64,000 nucleotides of DNA, taken from Hymenobacter metallilatus. GTDB taxonomy: Bacteria > Bacteroidota > Bacteroidia > Cytophagales > Hymenobacteraceae. The notes beneath the pieces were generated by a model, which was not told the origin of the DNA, did no database searches, and was given only the letters and a program-made list of their open reading frames with translations. A program made the position numbers and the translations under genes. This document shows positions 19,448 through 29,033 of this stretch, piece by piece. The stretch is from NCBI RefSeq assembly GCF_003944705.1, contig NZ_RWIS01000010.1, positions 124,001 through 188,000 of the forward strand, in the 5' to 3' direction. Position 1 is the first letter of the stretch. Each line of letters begins with the position of its first letter.

Positions 19448-20338
19448 TTACCGGCTGGCAGCCAGCGCCTCAGCACCACCCACGATTTCGAGAATCTCGG
19501 TAGTAATGGCAGCCTGGCGGGTCCGGTTATACGTCAGCTTCAACTGCTTCAGCAGCTCGCCGGCGTTATCCGTAGCCTTGTCCATAGCCGTCATGCGGGC
19601 CCCGTGCTCCGAGGCGTTGCTTTCCAGCACGGCCTTGTACAGCTGCACCTTCAACGACTGCGGAATCAGGGTGCGCACGATTTCCTCCTTCGAAGGCTCG
19701 AAGATGTAATCTACATTTGAAGCAGGCTGGGCCCCAGCGGGTAGCTCACCGGGCACCAGCGGCAGCAGCTGCTCAGTCCGGATGATTTGGGTAGCCACGT
19801 TTTTGAACTCGTTGTACACCATCACCACTTCATCGTACTGACCAGCGCGGAAACCGTCCATGGCTTCTTCAGCCGCTTCCCGCACAGTATCGAAGGAAAG
19901 CTTGCCGAACACGTGCTGGTAGTTACCCAGCAGCGGCAGCCGCTTCCCGAAATACTCGTGTGCTTTGCGGCCAATGGCTAGTACCGTTATGTTGCCGGCA
20001 GCCGCCTGAGCTGCATACCGCTCCTGCAGCAATGCATTTACGCCCTTGAAGACGTTGCTATTGAAAGCGCCTGCCAGGCCCCGGTCGGAAGTAATGGCAA
20101 TAACCAGCACCCGGCGCACCTCGCGCTGCTCCGCGTACTCGCTTACCGTATCCTCCCCAGCCAACGCCGTCAGGTTACCCAGAATGCTGTTGAGCCGCTG
20201 TGCGTAAGGGCGCATGCGCAGAATGTTATCCTGGGCCCGCCGCAGCTTAGCCGCCGCCACCATTTTCATGGCTTTGGTAATCTGCTGCGTGCTCTGCACC
20301 GACGTAATGCGGCTCCGGACTTCTTTTAAGCTAGCCAT
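19448..20338 (-). CDS. atpG: ATP synthase F1 gamma subunit
   Basis: The gamma subunit is the rotor shaft of F1, turning inside the alpha3-beta3 ring. The 296-residue protein starts with MASLKEVRSRITSVQSTQQI and ends with a second long helix (NRTRQAAITTEILEIVGGAEAL), the two halves of the coiled-coil shaft; the SDRGLAGAFN segment lies between. It is the last gene of the operon here, 99 bp after atpA, and that gap is filled by a palindromic heptamer element. Genes for beta (atpD) and epsilon (atpC) do not follow, which is usual in Bacteroidota. Confidence 0.97.
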   Translation of the reverse strand: MASLKEVRSRITSVQSTQQITKAMKMVAAAKLRRAQDNILRMRPYAQRLNSILGNLTALAGEDTVSEYAEQREVRRVLVIAITSDRGLAGAFNSNVFKGVNALLQERYAAQAAAGNITVLAIGRKAHEYFGKRLPLLGNYQHVFGKLSFDTVREAAEEAMDGFRAGQYDEVVMVYNEFKNVATQIIRTEQLLPLVPGELPAGAQPASNVDYIFEPSKEEIVRTLIPQSLKVQLYKAVLESNASEHGARMTAMDKATDNAGELLKQLKLTYNRTRQAAITTEILEIVGGAEALAASR

Positions 20339-20344
20339 TCGTTT

Positions 20345-20440
20345 GAGTTATGAATTATAAGTGATGAGTTATGAATGGAGAGCGTATCATCCGGCCGGAC
20401 GATACGCAACTCATCATTCATACCTCATCATTCATAATTA
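20345..20440. repeat. Inverted heptamer-repeat element inside atp operon (atpA/atpG)
   Basis: The left arm 20345-20379 carries units such as ATGAATT and ATGAGTT; the right arm 20408-20440 carries ATTCATA and ACTCATC. A central hairpin CGTATC...GATACG (20383-20406) surrounds TCCGGCCGGA. The right arm includes the atpA stop codon (20438-20440). The whole gap can fold into one long structure. Confidence 0.88.
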
Positions 20441-22021
20441 TTTAGAAGCGTATACCGACGAGAGGTCTTTGGCTACCTGACGGATAGCACCGGTCGTTTC
20501 GTCGTCCAGCTTGCCTGCCTTCAGGCCTTTCAGCACCTCAGGGTGGCGGCTGTTCATCACCTGCGTGAATTCACGCTCGAACTCGCGCACCTTGTTTACG
20601 GGTACCTGGTCCAGCAAGCCGTTGGTAGCAGCGTAGATGATGGCCACCTGATCCTCCACCTTCTGGGGCGAGAACTGGGGCTGCTTCAGGATTTCGAGGT
20701 TCCGACGGCCCCGCTCGATGGTGAGCTTCGTTGAGGCGTCCAGGTCAGAGCCGAATTTGGCAAAGGCCTCCAGCTCGCGGAACTGAGCCTGATCCAGCTT
20801 CAGCGTACCGGCTACCTTCTTCATCGACTTGATCTGGGCGTTACCACCCACGCGCGACACCGAGATACCTACGTTGATTGCAGGACGCACCCCGGAGTTG
20901 AAGAGGTTGGTTTCGAGGAAGATCTGCCCGTCCGTAATCGAAATTACGTTGGTCGGGATATACGCCGAAACGTCACCAGCCTGGGTTTCGATGATGGGCA
21001 GTGCCGTCAGCGAGCCACCACCTTTCACCAAATGCTTGATGCTGGGGGGCAGGTCGTTCATGTCCTGGGCAATGGCGTCAGAAGCGTTGATCTTCGCGGC
21101 ACGCTCCAGCAGGCGGCTGTGCAGGTAGAATACGTCGCCGGGGTAAGCTTCGCGTCCGGGAGGACGACGCAGCAGCAGCGACACTTCGCGGTAAGCTACG
21201 GCCTGCTTGGAGAGGTCATCGTAGACTACTAGGGCCGGACGGCCGGTGTCGCGGAAGAACTCACCGATGGCGGCACCGGTGAAAGGCGCAAAGAACTGCA
21301 TGGGGGCCGGGTCCGAAGCCGAAGCTGACACAACTACGGTATAGTCCATAGCACCACCCTTGGTCAGGGCGTTTACTACCTGGGCTACCGTCGAAGCCTT
21401 CTGGCCCACGGCTACGTAGATGCAGAAAACCGGCTCACCCCGCTCGAAGAACTCGCGCTGGTTCAGGATGGCGTCAAGGGCTACCGTCGACTTACCCGTC
21501 TGCCGGTCACCAATGATCAGCTCACGCTGGCCCCGGCCAATCGGAATCATGGCGTCAATAGCCTTGATACCCGTCTGCATGGGCTCAGCTACCGGCTGAC
21601 GGTAGATTACACCGGGCGCCTTACGCTCCAGGGGCATATCGTAGGTGTCGCCCTGGATGGGGCCACGGCCGTCGATGGGCTGGCCCAGCGTGTTCACCAC
21701 GCGGCCAATAATGCCGTCACCAACCTGAATAGAGGCAATTTTATTGGTTCGGCGCACCGTAGCGCCCTCCCGGATACCAGAGTAGTCGCCGAGCATTACG
21801 GCACCTACGTTGTCTTCTTCCAGGTTGAGCACCAGGGCCTGCAGGCCGTTTTCAAATTCGAGCAACTCCCCCGACTGGGCTTTGCCCAGACCGTAGATAC
21901 GGGCTACACCATCGCCAACTTGCAGTACCGTGCCTACCTCTTCGAGTTCGGCTTCGGTTTTGAAGTTGGAAAGTTGTTCCCGCAGAATGGCGGATACTTC
22001 ATCCGGACGTACTTCTGCCAT
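20438..22021 (-). CDS. atpA: ATP synthase F1 alpha subunit
   Basis: The alpha subunit carries the non-catalytic nucleotide sites of F1. The 527-residue sequence has the N-terminal helix binding the delta subunit, a beta-barrel, the P-loop GDRQTGKST near residue 170, the [14 protein letters not shown] signature near 377, and the C-terminal helical domain. The atpH stop lies 6 bp upstream of its start, showing close translational linkage. All features are standard for a functional subunit. Confidence 0.98.
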   Translation of the reverse strand: MAEVRPDEVSAILREQLSNFKTEAELEEVGTVLQVGDGVARIYGLGKAQSGELLEFENGLQALVLNLEEDNVGAVMLGDYSGIREGATVRRTNKIASIQVGDGIIGRVVNTLGQPIDGRGPIQGDTYDMPLERKAPGVIYRQPVAEPMQTGIKAIDAMIPIGRGQRELIIGDRQTGKSTVALDAILNQREFFERGEPVFCIYVAVGQKASTVAQVVNALTKGGAMDYTVVVSASASDPAPMQFFAPFTGAAIGEFFRDTGRPALVVYDDLSKQAVAYREVSLLLRRPPGREAYPGDVFYLHSRLLERAAKINASDAIAQDMNDLPPSIKHLVKGGGSLTALPIIETQAGDVSAYIPTNVISITDGQIFLETNLFNSGVRPAINVGISVSRVGGNAQIKSMKKVAGTLKLDQAQFRELEAFAKFGSDLDASTKLTIERGRRNLEILKQPQFSPQKVEDQVAIIYAATNGLLDQVPVNKVREFEREFTQVMNSRHPEVLKGLKAGKLDDETTGAIRQVAKDLSSVYASK

Positions 22022-22027
22022 GGTGGG

Positions 22028-22588
22028 TTATACTAAAGAGTGGTAGGGGTTCTTAGAGAATTCGGTGCGCAGCTTGCGCAACCGGTAGCTTACCGAGTCG
22101 TCAATCAGCTTGTCGCCAATGCGCAGCACGAAGCCGCCAATCAGCGCCGGGTCAACTTTCTCAGTAAGGGTCACCTGCTCCTGGCCCGTTTGCTGGCGTA
22201 CCAGCTGGACCACTTGCAGGCGCGTGGGTGCATCCAGCGGGGAAGCCGTGGTTACCTCGGCTAGCTGTACACCGCGCAGCTGGTTGTACTGGCGCTGAAA
22301 CTCGCTGCCAATAAATTCCAGGGCGCTTTCCCGGTTCTTCTGCGTGATGATGGTAAAGAACTTGCTGGTGAGGTCCGATACCTTGCCGGTGAACACTGCG
22401 TTCAGAATAGCCAGCTTCTTATCGTGCTTCACAATAGGGTTGCGCAGCAACAGGCGCAGCTCACGGTTCTCGTCCAGCACTTTCGTGAACAAGTCCATGT
22501 CTTGCTTTACCTGCTCCAACGTCCCACGTTCCTCGGCCAAGTCCAGCAACGACTTCGCGTAACGGGAGGCAACTCGTAGTTCAGACAT
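22028..22588 (-). CDS. atpH: ATP synthase F1 delta subunit
   Basis: The delta subunit (OSCP homologue) joins the peripheral b stalk to the top of F1. The 186 residues begin with RVASRYAKSLLDLA, typical of the N-terminal helical domain. The C-terminal domain has the conserved DPALIGGFVLRIGDKLIDDS segment. It sits between atpF and atpA; the gap to atpF holds an inverted heptamer element of about 90 bp. Confidence 0.97.
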   Translation of the reverse strand: MSELRVASRYAKSLLDLAEERGTLEQVKQDMDLFTKVLDENRELRLLLRNPIVKHDKKLAILNAVFTGKVSDLTSKFFTIITQKNRESALEFIGSEFQRQYNQLRGVQLAEVTTASPLDAPTRLQVVQLVRQQTGQEQVTLTEKVDPALIGGFVLRIGDKLIDDSVSYRLRKLRTEFSKNPYHSLV

Positions 22589-22594
22589 TGATGT

Positions 22595-22687
22595 AGTTGT
22601 CAGTTGTTAGTTGTCAGTTGTCAGTTTTTAGCTGTTGATGCCAGCGAGTTACTGACAACTGACAACTGAAAACTGACAACCCCCAAC
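22595..22687. repeat. Inverted heptamer-repeat element inside atp operon (atpF/atpH)
   Basis: The left arm (22595-22637) is made of GTTGTCA-like units and the right arm (22648-22687) of ACTGACA-like units. A TTGTCAGTTGTCAGT core is complementary between arms, with a loop of about 10 bp. Unit type matches the ppa/pafA element. Confidence 0.9.
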
Positions 22688-22690
22688 GGA

Positions 22691-23185
22691 CTAGTTCAAT
22701 TTTACTTCTTGCAGATACGAGTCCACGAGTTGCTGCTGGGCGGGCTGGTCGGCCAGCTCGCGGCGCAGGATGCGCTCAGCAATATCAATGGAGAGCTTGG
22801 CAGCAGTGTTTTTCACCTCTGCCAGCGCCGAGTTTTTCTCATTCTGGATGGCTTCGCGGGCCTGCATAATCATGCGGCTGCCTTCTTCGGTTGCCTTGTT
22901 CTTAGCCTGCTCAATGAGCTGGTTTGAAACATCGGTGGCTTCCTTCAGAATACGGTCACGCTCCATGCGGGCTTCGGCCAGCAGCTTTTCGTTACCGGCT
23001 TTTAGCTCCTGCATCTCCAGCTTGGCCTGATCGGCCATGCGCAGAGCGCCTTCAATGGAGCTTTCCCGCTCTTTCAGCGAGGCCAGGATGGGCTTCCAGG
23101 CAAATGCACGCAACAGCAACAGAACGATGCCGAAGATGAAGATTTGCCAGAAAATAAGGCCTAATTCGGGCGTTACAATTGACAT
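22691..23185 (-). CDS. atpF: ATP synthase Fo b subunit
   Basis: The b subunit forms the peripheral stalk of ATP synthase. The 164-residue protein has one N-terminal membrane helix (GLIFWQIFIFGIVLLLLRAF, about residues 9-28) followed by a long charged coiled coil of the EAR/ALA type (about 35-155). Length and layout are normal. It follows atpE after a 170-bp gap holding two hairpins, and precedes atpH. Confidence 0.96.
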   Translation of the reverse strand: MSIVTPELGLIFWQIFIFGIVLLLLRAFAWKPILASLKERESSIEGALRMADQAKLEMQELKAGNEKLLAEARMERDRILKEATDVSNQLIEQAKNKATEEGSRMIMQAREAIQNEKNSALAEVKNTAAKLSIDIAERILRRELADQPAQQQLVDSYLQEVKLN

Positions 23186-23235
23186 CTGGAAAACTAGTAG
23201 GTAGTGAGTGATAGGTGCCCGGAACGGCTACGGCC

Positions 23236-23335
23236 GGGGCGGAAGTTCCGCCCCTTGCCCGGGGGCCGCCCGGGTACCAGAAAAGCCAAGACAGCCCGCT
23301 ACGCCGTGCGCTGAAGCGACGCGCGCAGCGGGCTG
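23236..23335 (-). other. Two intercistronic hairpins between atpE and atpF
   Basis: The first hairpin has arms GGGGCGG / CCGCCCC (23236-23242 and 23248-23254). The second has arms CAGCCCGCT / AGCGGGCTG (23292-23300 and 23327-23335). In the transcribed direction a weak T-rich stretch follows the second stem. They may limit readthrough from atpE or protect the atpE message. Confidence 0.65.
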
Positions 23336-23355
23336 CTCTTGTACTATCTCAAACC

Positions 23356-23649
<294 letters not shown>

Positions 23650-23666
23650 TCAGGGGTGGTGAAAGC

Positions 23667-24731
23667 TTAGTGCGCGTGAGCCGGCTCGGCACCATCACCG
23701 CCACCCATCTGGTAGTCGGCGTCGTGGTGCTCTTCTACCGCGCCGCCAATATACATGGCCGTGAGCAGGGTGAAGATGTAGGCTTGCAGAATGGCAACCA
23801 TCAGTTCCAGCACGTTAATGAACAGGCCGAAAGCAACCGAAACCGGACTTACGTAAATGCTTTGAAAAATGAATATGAGCGAGATAAAGCTCAGCGTTAC
23901 AATGTGGCCGGCCGTGATGTTGGCGAACAGACGCACCATCAGGGAGAAGGGCTTTACCACGATGCCGATGAGTTCCACCGGAATCATGATGGGCAGCAGG
24001 GGCTTCGGAACACCGGGCGTAGCGAAGATGTGGTGCCAGTAGTTCTTATTGGAGCTGAACAGGGTAATGAGCAGCGTGAGTACCGCCAGCGTGAGCGTCA
24101 CGGCAATGTTGCCGGTAAGGTTGGCCCCGCCGGGCATCAGCCCCATCAGATTGTTGAACCAGATGAAGAAGAATACCGTCAGCAGATACGGCATATACCG
24201 CTCGTACTTCGGGCCGATGGACTTTTTGGCTACCTCGTCGCGGATGAAGACGATGATGGGCTCAAAGAACGACTGGATGCCTTTGGGAGCCCCGCTGCCG
24301 CGCTTGGCGTACCCCCGGGCCACGGCCGTAAACACGATGAGGAGTAGCGCGGCGCTCAAGAGCAAGGAGGCTACGTTCTTGGTAATGGAGAAGTCGTACA
24401 CCTTGCTGCCATCCTCTGACACCAAGTGCTCGTGCTCCAGCTTCAGGCCCTCATATACCTTGCCTTCGGCCAGCTTAGAGGACGAAAATACCTGCAAGCC
24501 CTGGGCTGAGCGATAAGCAATAACCGGGAGCGGGATGGTGAAATGGGTACCGTGCTCTTCGTCGCCGAGCGTGGCAAAGTGCCACTCATGGGAGTCACCG
24601 ATATGGTGCAGAATCATCTCCCCAGGGCTGAAAGCCTTCTTATCGGTGGCTTCTTCGGTTGTGGCCGTCGGCTCGTTGGCGTACACGGAAAACGAAAGGA
24701 AGCAAAGGAGAGCTAACAGTAAGCGCTTCAT
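23667..24731 (-). CDS. atpB: ATP synthase Fo a subunit (extended N-terminus)
   Basis: The a subunit provides the proton half-channels. The 354-residue protein is long for the family because of a signal-peptide-like N-terminus (MKRLLLALLCFLSFSVYANE) and an acidic domain of about 100 residues before the first core helix near residue 125, a form common in Bacteroidota. The essential Arg is present in MVRLFANITAGH. The His-rich C-terminal tail is soluble. It is followed by atpE after 53 bp. Confidence 0.96.
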   Translation of the reverse strand: MKRLLLALLCFLSFSVYANEPTATTEEATDKKAFSPGEMILHHIGDSHEWHFATLGDEEHGTHFTIPLPVIAYRSAQGLQVFSSSKLAEGKVYEGLKLEHEHLVSEDGSKVYDFSITKNVASLLLSAALLLIVFTAVARGYAKRGSGAPKGIQSFFEPIIVFIRDEVAKKSIGPKYERYMPYLLTVFFFIWFNNLMGLMPGGANLTGNIAVTLTLAVLTLLITLFSSNKNYWHHIFATPGVPKPLLPIMIPVELIGIVVKPFSLMVRLFANITAGHIVTLSFISLIFIFQSIYVSPVSVAFGLFINVLELMVAILQAYIFTLLTAMYIGGAVEEHHDADYQMGGGDGAEPAHAH

Positions 24732-24768
24732 TCAGAGGGGGTTGGGGTGGGTTTCACAAAACCTTCAT

Positions 24769-25251
24769 CTAAGGCTTTTCACCCGGTTTTGAAAACGGGC
24801 GCAAGTTACTCAGAACGCTCCAGACTTCAAACCCGGCAAAGAGAAAATACAGCAGAAAGAAGCCACCCAGAAACGCCCACTGCCCCTTGCCTTCCCGGCC
24901 TCCCCCCGTAAAAAGATATACCAGCACCAGCGTAAGCGACAAAAGCAGCCGCACTACCATGCTCCCGAAATAGGCCGCCATAAAGTTTTCGGCGTTGGCG
25001 CGCACCAGTCGGGCCGTTACCCAGTACGTGAGCAACGTCAGCAGAAAGAAGAAACCGAAGGTATAAGGTGTGAACGGGTGGATGATGCGCGGCCCAAACT
25101 GACTGTACAGGGCGTAGAGCACGAAACCGAGCAGCAGGCTGAAGAGCAGGTAGGCGCGGAGAAAGTCTTTCAAAGTATACGATGAAGTGGTGAGGTAAAC
25201 GACCCTGAGTGCGGGCAAATGGCCTGATACGCCGTATACGCGGAATGACAT
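24769..25251 (-). CDS. Small membrane protein of the atp operon, AtpI-like position
   Basis: This hydrophobic protein of up to 160 residues has four membrane segments: about 29-47, 62-80, 90-112 and 122-145. It sits between atpZ and atpB, the place held by atpI-type or unnamed membrane proteins in other atp operons. Sequence identity to AtpI is not obvious to me. The ATG at 25251 gives an N-terminal stretch of about 26 residues that looks poorly conserved; a TTG at 25173 (before KDFLRAYLL) may be the real start. A role in ATP synthase assembly or in magnesium or ion supply is inferred from position only. Confidence 0.75.
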   Translation of the reverse strand: MSFRVYGVSGHLPALRVVYLTTSSYTLKDFLRAYLLFSLLLGFVLYALYSQFGPRIIHPFTPYTFGFFFLLTLLTYWVTARLVRANAENFMAAYFGSMVVRLLLSLTLVLVYLFTGGGREGKGQWAFLGGFFLLYFLFAGFEVWSVLSNLRPFSKPGEKP

Positions 25252-25276
25252 TCCGGCTGGTGCAGCTGGCCGCTCG

Positions 25277-25528
25277 TTATTCCTGCTTCGAGACGGAGCG
25301 AATTACGTTATATAAGGCCGCAAACAAACCCAGCAACATCAGGCTCAGCGTGAACCAGGGCGTTTTGTTCTGGAAGTGCTCATCTAGCCAGTAGCCGGCC
25401 CAGGTGCTGAGGCCGATGGTGGCCAGCATCTGGGCGCCGATGCCGGAGTACTTGGCTACAGCCCGCATTCGGTCGGCGTTGCTATCAGAATCGGGTGGGC
25501 GAGGCGGCTGGGCTGGGGACTCGGTCAT
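25277..25528 (-). CDS. atpZ: AtpZ/AtpI family protein
   Basis: This 83-residue membrane protein is of the putative F0F1-ATPase subunit family (PF09527 type). It has two helices: YSGIGAQMLATIGLSTWAGY near residues 28-47, and FTLSLMLLGLFAALYNVI near 59-76. A Pro-rich polar N-terminus precedes them. It is the first gene of the operon. The ATG at 25528 is preferred because upstream in-frame codons are unconserved and fall across the promoter. A TAATTTTG -7 box lies 28 bp upstream. Related proteins form a channel-like complex with AtpI in other bacteria. Confidence 0.88.
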   Translation of the reverse strand: MTESPAQPPRPPDSDSNADRMRAVAKYSGIGAQMLATIGLSTWAGYWLDEHFQNKTPWFTLSLMLLGLFAALYNVIRSVSKQE

Positions 25529-25555
25529 GGAAAGAAGCTGAGGCGGTGAGAAAAG

Positions 25556-25563
25556 CAAAATTA
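25556..25563 (-). promoter_or_regulatory. Candidate -7 box of the atp operon
   Basis: On the minus strand this reads TAATTTTG, an exact match to the Bacteroidota TAnnTTTG element, 28 bp upstream of atpZ. No convincing -33 TTTG was found at the usual spacing. Confidence 0.45.
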
Positions 25564-25734
25564 CACGGTAGCCCGTTAGTACCCCCCTCACCCTGAATTG
25601 ACCAACGGGTACCGGGGAAACCTGTACTTTTACCTACTTGGCTTCGTTGTGGAAATGGGAGCCGCCGAACGATTTCGACGTAGTACCACGTTTTCAGTTC
25701 AACATCCTCTCCTGTCCTGAGCTTCTCTGCCGCT

Positions 25735-28700
25735 TTGACGACGACAACTTCTCTGCTTTTGCGTGTGCTTTCCGCCTCCTCCGCGGCCGTGTTGCTGGCG
25801 GCAGGCATAGCGGGCTGTGCTTCTGAGCGCCCCTCGCTGCTGGGCCACGCCTATGATAACGTGGTAGCCCGTGACAACGCCTATTTTCTGGCGCATGAGA
25901 AAATGCGGGCCGTGGAAAATACCCTGAATGAGGCGCGGGTAAACGACTATAACCGGGTGCTGCCCATCTTTCCGACCCTGGACGACGCCACGGTGGCCCG
26001 GGTGACGGCCGACCTTGAGGATATCATCAAAAAGGCTTCCTTGCCGGTACAGCACCGCCCTGGCTCCGACTGGACCGATGACAGCTACCTGCTTATCGGG
26101 AAGGCCCGCTATTATAAGCGGGAGCTGGAAGATGCGGCCAAAACCTTTAAGTACGTTAATACCACCAGCAAGGACCCCAACGCCCGCCATGAGTCCCTTA
26201 TTTGGCTGATGCGGACGTTTCTGGCGCTGAAAGAGCTGGACAATGCCGCGGCAGTGTCGGATATTCTGGACAAGGAGCAGGGCTCGGAACTGAATGCCCG
26301 GGCACTGTTTCTGACGCGGGCGGAGTTTTTTTTAAGGATTAATGAGCCGGCCAAGGCCATTGAGAACCTGGAAAAAGCTATTCCCTACATTGAGCCCAAA
26401 AATGAGCAGTCCCGCACCCGTTACATTCTGGCGCAGCTGTACCAAAACCAGGGTGAGGATAAAAAGGCGTACGCTCAGCTCAACCAGATCCTTAAGAAGA
26501 ACCCGCCCTACGAGTTGGATTTCTATAGTAAGCTGATGCTGGGTCAGGTATCCGACCTGAATCAGAACGACCGGGCCCGGCTGGATAAGTATTTTGCCAA
26601 GCTGCTGAAGGATACCAAAAACAAAGAGTACCGCGACAAAATCTATTATGAGATGGCGCGGCTGGAATACCGGCAGCAACGTTACCCCGAGGCGCTGGCG
26701 CTACTGCAGAAGTCGGCCCGGACTCCCACCACCAACCGTGCTCAAAAGTCCTACACCTACCTGCTGGGAGGACGCATCTATTACGAGAACCTACAGAAGT
26801 ACCGCTTGGCGGCCGCGTACTACGACAGCACCGTACAAAACCTACCCCGCGAAGCCTCCGATTATGAGGCCATAGCAGAACGTGCCGGCATTCTGCGGGA
26901 TTTTGCACAGCAACTCACTATCATCGAAACCCAGGACAGCCTGCAGGCCCTGGCCCGGCTGGATACGGCCACCCTCCGCTCCCGCCTGACCACTTATGCC
27001 CAGGCGGAACTAGATAAGCAGCAACGAGAAGCCGAAGCGTTGGCGGCTAAGCAGGCCCGCGACGAGCAACGGAGCCAGCAGCAGACCGCCACTGGCCTCA
27101 GTACCGGCCGCGACCTGCAACCCGATGTGAGTGCCGATGATTTTCTGGCCGGCAATACGGGTCCTAAGTGGTATTTCGATAACCCTACGGCTCTGAGCAC
27201 GGCCCGCAACGACTTTATCCGGAAATGGGGCGACCGGCCGCTGCAGGATAACTGGCGAACAGTAAACCAAACCAGAAATTCGCCGGTAACCACGCGCGGC
27301 GGCAATGTACCGGTAAGTGTGGCGGGCAACAGCAATACCGTGGTAAATGGTACTGCCCAGCCCACTGTAGCCGTGGATCCTGCCGTACAGCTTCGTGACC
27401 TGGTAGCCCGCTACCGTCAGAATTTGCCTCTCACGGCTCCGCAGCTGCAGCAATCCGATGCCCAAACGGAAGAAGCACTTTATGCGCTGGGTGGCATCTA
27501 CAATCAACAGCTCAAAGAACCGGCCCGCGCTACCGAAACGTACGAAAGGTTACTCACGCGCTACCCCAAAGGCCCTCACACGCCGGAAACCCTGTACATC
27601 CTGTACCTGCAGTACAAAAACCAGAACGAGGCAGGTAAGGCCGAAAGCTATGCGGCTCGCTTGCGGGAAGCCTACCCCAACTCGTCCTATGCCCGCCTGG
27701 TAGCCGACCCGGAATATTTGCGCCGTACATCCGTAGCCAATGCGCAGGTGGCTCTCCTGGTCGATTCGGCCTTCACGTTCTACAAAAAGCAGGAGTTCAA
27801 GAAAGCATCGGCTGTGCTGGCCCGCACCCGCAAGCAATATCCCCAAAACGACCTCAACGACAAGGTTGACTTTCTGGGTACCCTGCTTACCATCCGGACC
27901 CAGCCCCCGCTGACGGCTAAAGCCGCCGTGGAAAAATTTTATAAGGACTATCCGGAAAGCCCCCTGGCCAACCAGGCCGTGGCCATCCTGACTACCTACA
28001 AGAAATACGATGCCGGCCAGATTACCGGCGCACTGGTTTCTACCGATAAACCTCCGATATCCGTTTTCCGGCCCGGCGAAGTAGAAAACCGTATGCGTAT
28101 TTACTACCAGGAAAATGAGTCGCCGGTAGTGCCTCTGCCACAGAAGTCCACCGTAACGCCCCCCGCGGCTGCGGCTGCTTCGCCCTCGGTTCCGGCAGCT
28201 CCTTCCTCCACGCAGGCGGCTACCACCATTCCTTCGGCCACTACCACGGTGCCGGGCTCCAAACAGCCGGCTCCTCCGGCTACGACGCCTGCCCCCGCTC
28301 CGGAACCCACGCCCGAGGAGTCGGCCAAACTAGCTCGCCAGGCGGCCGCCCAGGCCCGGGCCCGGGGTAAAAAAACTCCTGCTAAAACCCCGCCTGCCCT
28401 TACTCCCGGCACTCCGGCCGTGCCGGAAACTCCTGCCGTCAACGCGCCGGTTACAAGTCCGGTGGTGGCCCCACCTACCACTCCGCCCACTACCTCACCG
28501 GCTGTTTCGGGCACCACTCCACCGGCGCCGGCTGCGTCGCCATTCAAGGCAGATCTTGCTGCTTCGCACGTAGTGGTGCTGGTATTTGCCACGGATGCCC
28601 CAGCCCTGAAGGATATGGCTGCGCAACTGGGCGCATACAACACCCGCTACTTCAAATCCAGCAGTTTGTTGGTGCGGCAGCAGCCATTGGGTACTACGCA

Positions 28701-28905
28701 GCAATTACTGGTAGTGGAGGCACTACCCGGAGCAAAGCTGGCCCAGAGCTATGCGCTCAAGCTTCGGGGGCCTCAGTCGCCGCTTAGCAAGCTGCGGGGC
28801 GCGGGTTACCAAACCGTAGTAATCAGTATTGATAACCTGCCGGTGCTACTCCAGACGCAGAATCTGGAAGAATATCAGCGTTTTTACCAGCAGACATACC
28901 GTTGA
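25735..28905 (+). CDS. sprE: Type IX secretion lipoprotein SprE/PorW
   Basis: SprE (PorW) is an outer-membrane-linked lipoprotein needed for type IX secretion and gliding; in studied species it connects the PorK/N ring to the Sov translocon. The 1056-residue product starts at TTG and has a lipobox LAAGIAGC (Cys28). The conserved N-terminal block follows (RPSLLGHAYDNVVARDNAYF), then TPR-like helical repeats to about residue 440 and again about 555-760. Residues about 800-935 are a Pro/Ala/Thr-rich linker, and a compact C-terminal domain of about 120 residues ends the protein. It is divergent from the atp operon and precedes the PBP1A gene. Confidence 0.92.
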   Translation: MTTTTSLLLRVLSASSAAVLLAAGIAGCASERPSLLGHAYDNVVARDNAYFLAHEKMRAVENTLNEARVNDYNRVLPIFPTLDDATVARVTADLEDIIKKASLPVQHRPGSDWTDDSYLLIGKARYYKRELEDAAKTFKYVNTTSKDPNARHESLIWLMRTFLALKELDNAAAVSDILDKEQGSELNARALFLTRAEFFLRINEPAKAIENLEKAIPYIEPKNEQSRTRYILAQLYQNQGEDKKAYAQLNQILKKNPPYELDFYSKLMLGQVSDLNQNDRARLDKYFAKLLKDTKNKEYRDKIYYEMARLEYRQQRYPEALALLQKSARTPTTNRAQKSYTYLLGGRIYYENLQKYRLAAAYYDSTVQNLPREASDYEAIAERAGILRDFAQQLTIIETQDSLQALARLDTATLRSRLTTYAQAELDKQQREAEALAAKQARDEQRSQQQTATGLSTGRDLQPDVSADDFLAGNTGPKWYFDNPTALSTARNDFIRKWGDRPLQDNWRTVNQTRNSPVTTRGGNVPVSVAGNSNTVVNGTAQPTVAVDPAVQLRDLVARYRQNLPLTAPQLQQSDAQTEEALYALGGIYNQQLKEPARATETYERLLTRYPKGPHTPETLYILYLQYKNQNEAGKAESYAARLREAYPNSSYARLVADPEYLRRTSVANAQVALLVDSAFTFYKKQEFKKASAVLARTRKQYPQNDLNDKVDFLGTLLTIRTQPPLTAKAAVEKFYKDYPESPLANQAVAILTTYKKYDAGQITGALVSTDKPPISVFRPGEVENRMRIYYQENESPVVPLPQKSTVTPPAAAAASPSVPAAPSSTQAATTIPSATTTVPGSKQPAPPATTPAPAPEPTPEESAKLARQAAAQARARGKKTPAKTPPALTPGTPAVPETPAVNAPVTSPVVAPPTTPPTTSPAVSGTTPPAPAASPFKADLAASHVVVLVFATDAPALKDMAAQLGAYNTRYFKSSSLLVRQQPLGTTQQLLVVEALPGAKLAQSYALKLRGPQSPLSKLRGAGYQTVVISIDNLPVLLQTQNLEEYQRFYQQTYR

Positions 28906-29033
28906 TTCGAGTGAAAATTGGTAGAAGGAAGTAGTTATGGGGTTGGCTGGCGCAGCTTGTGCGGCCCCACTCCAGTTACTGCTTTTACACCTCCTGATTT
29001 TTATCTCTTACTCTCTAATTTCTCGTTTCTTCA

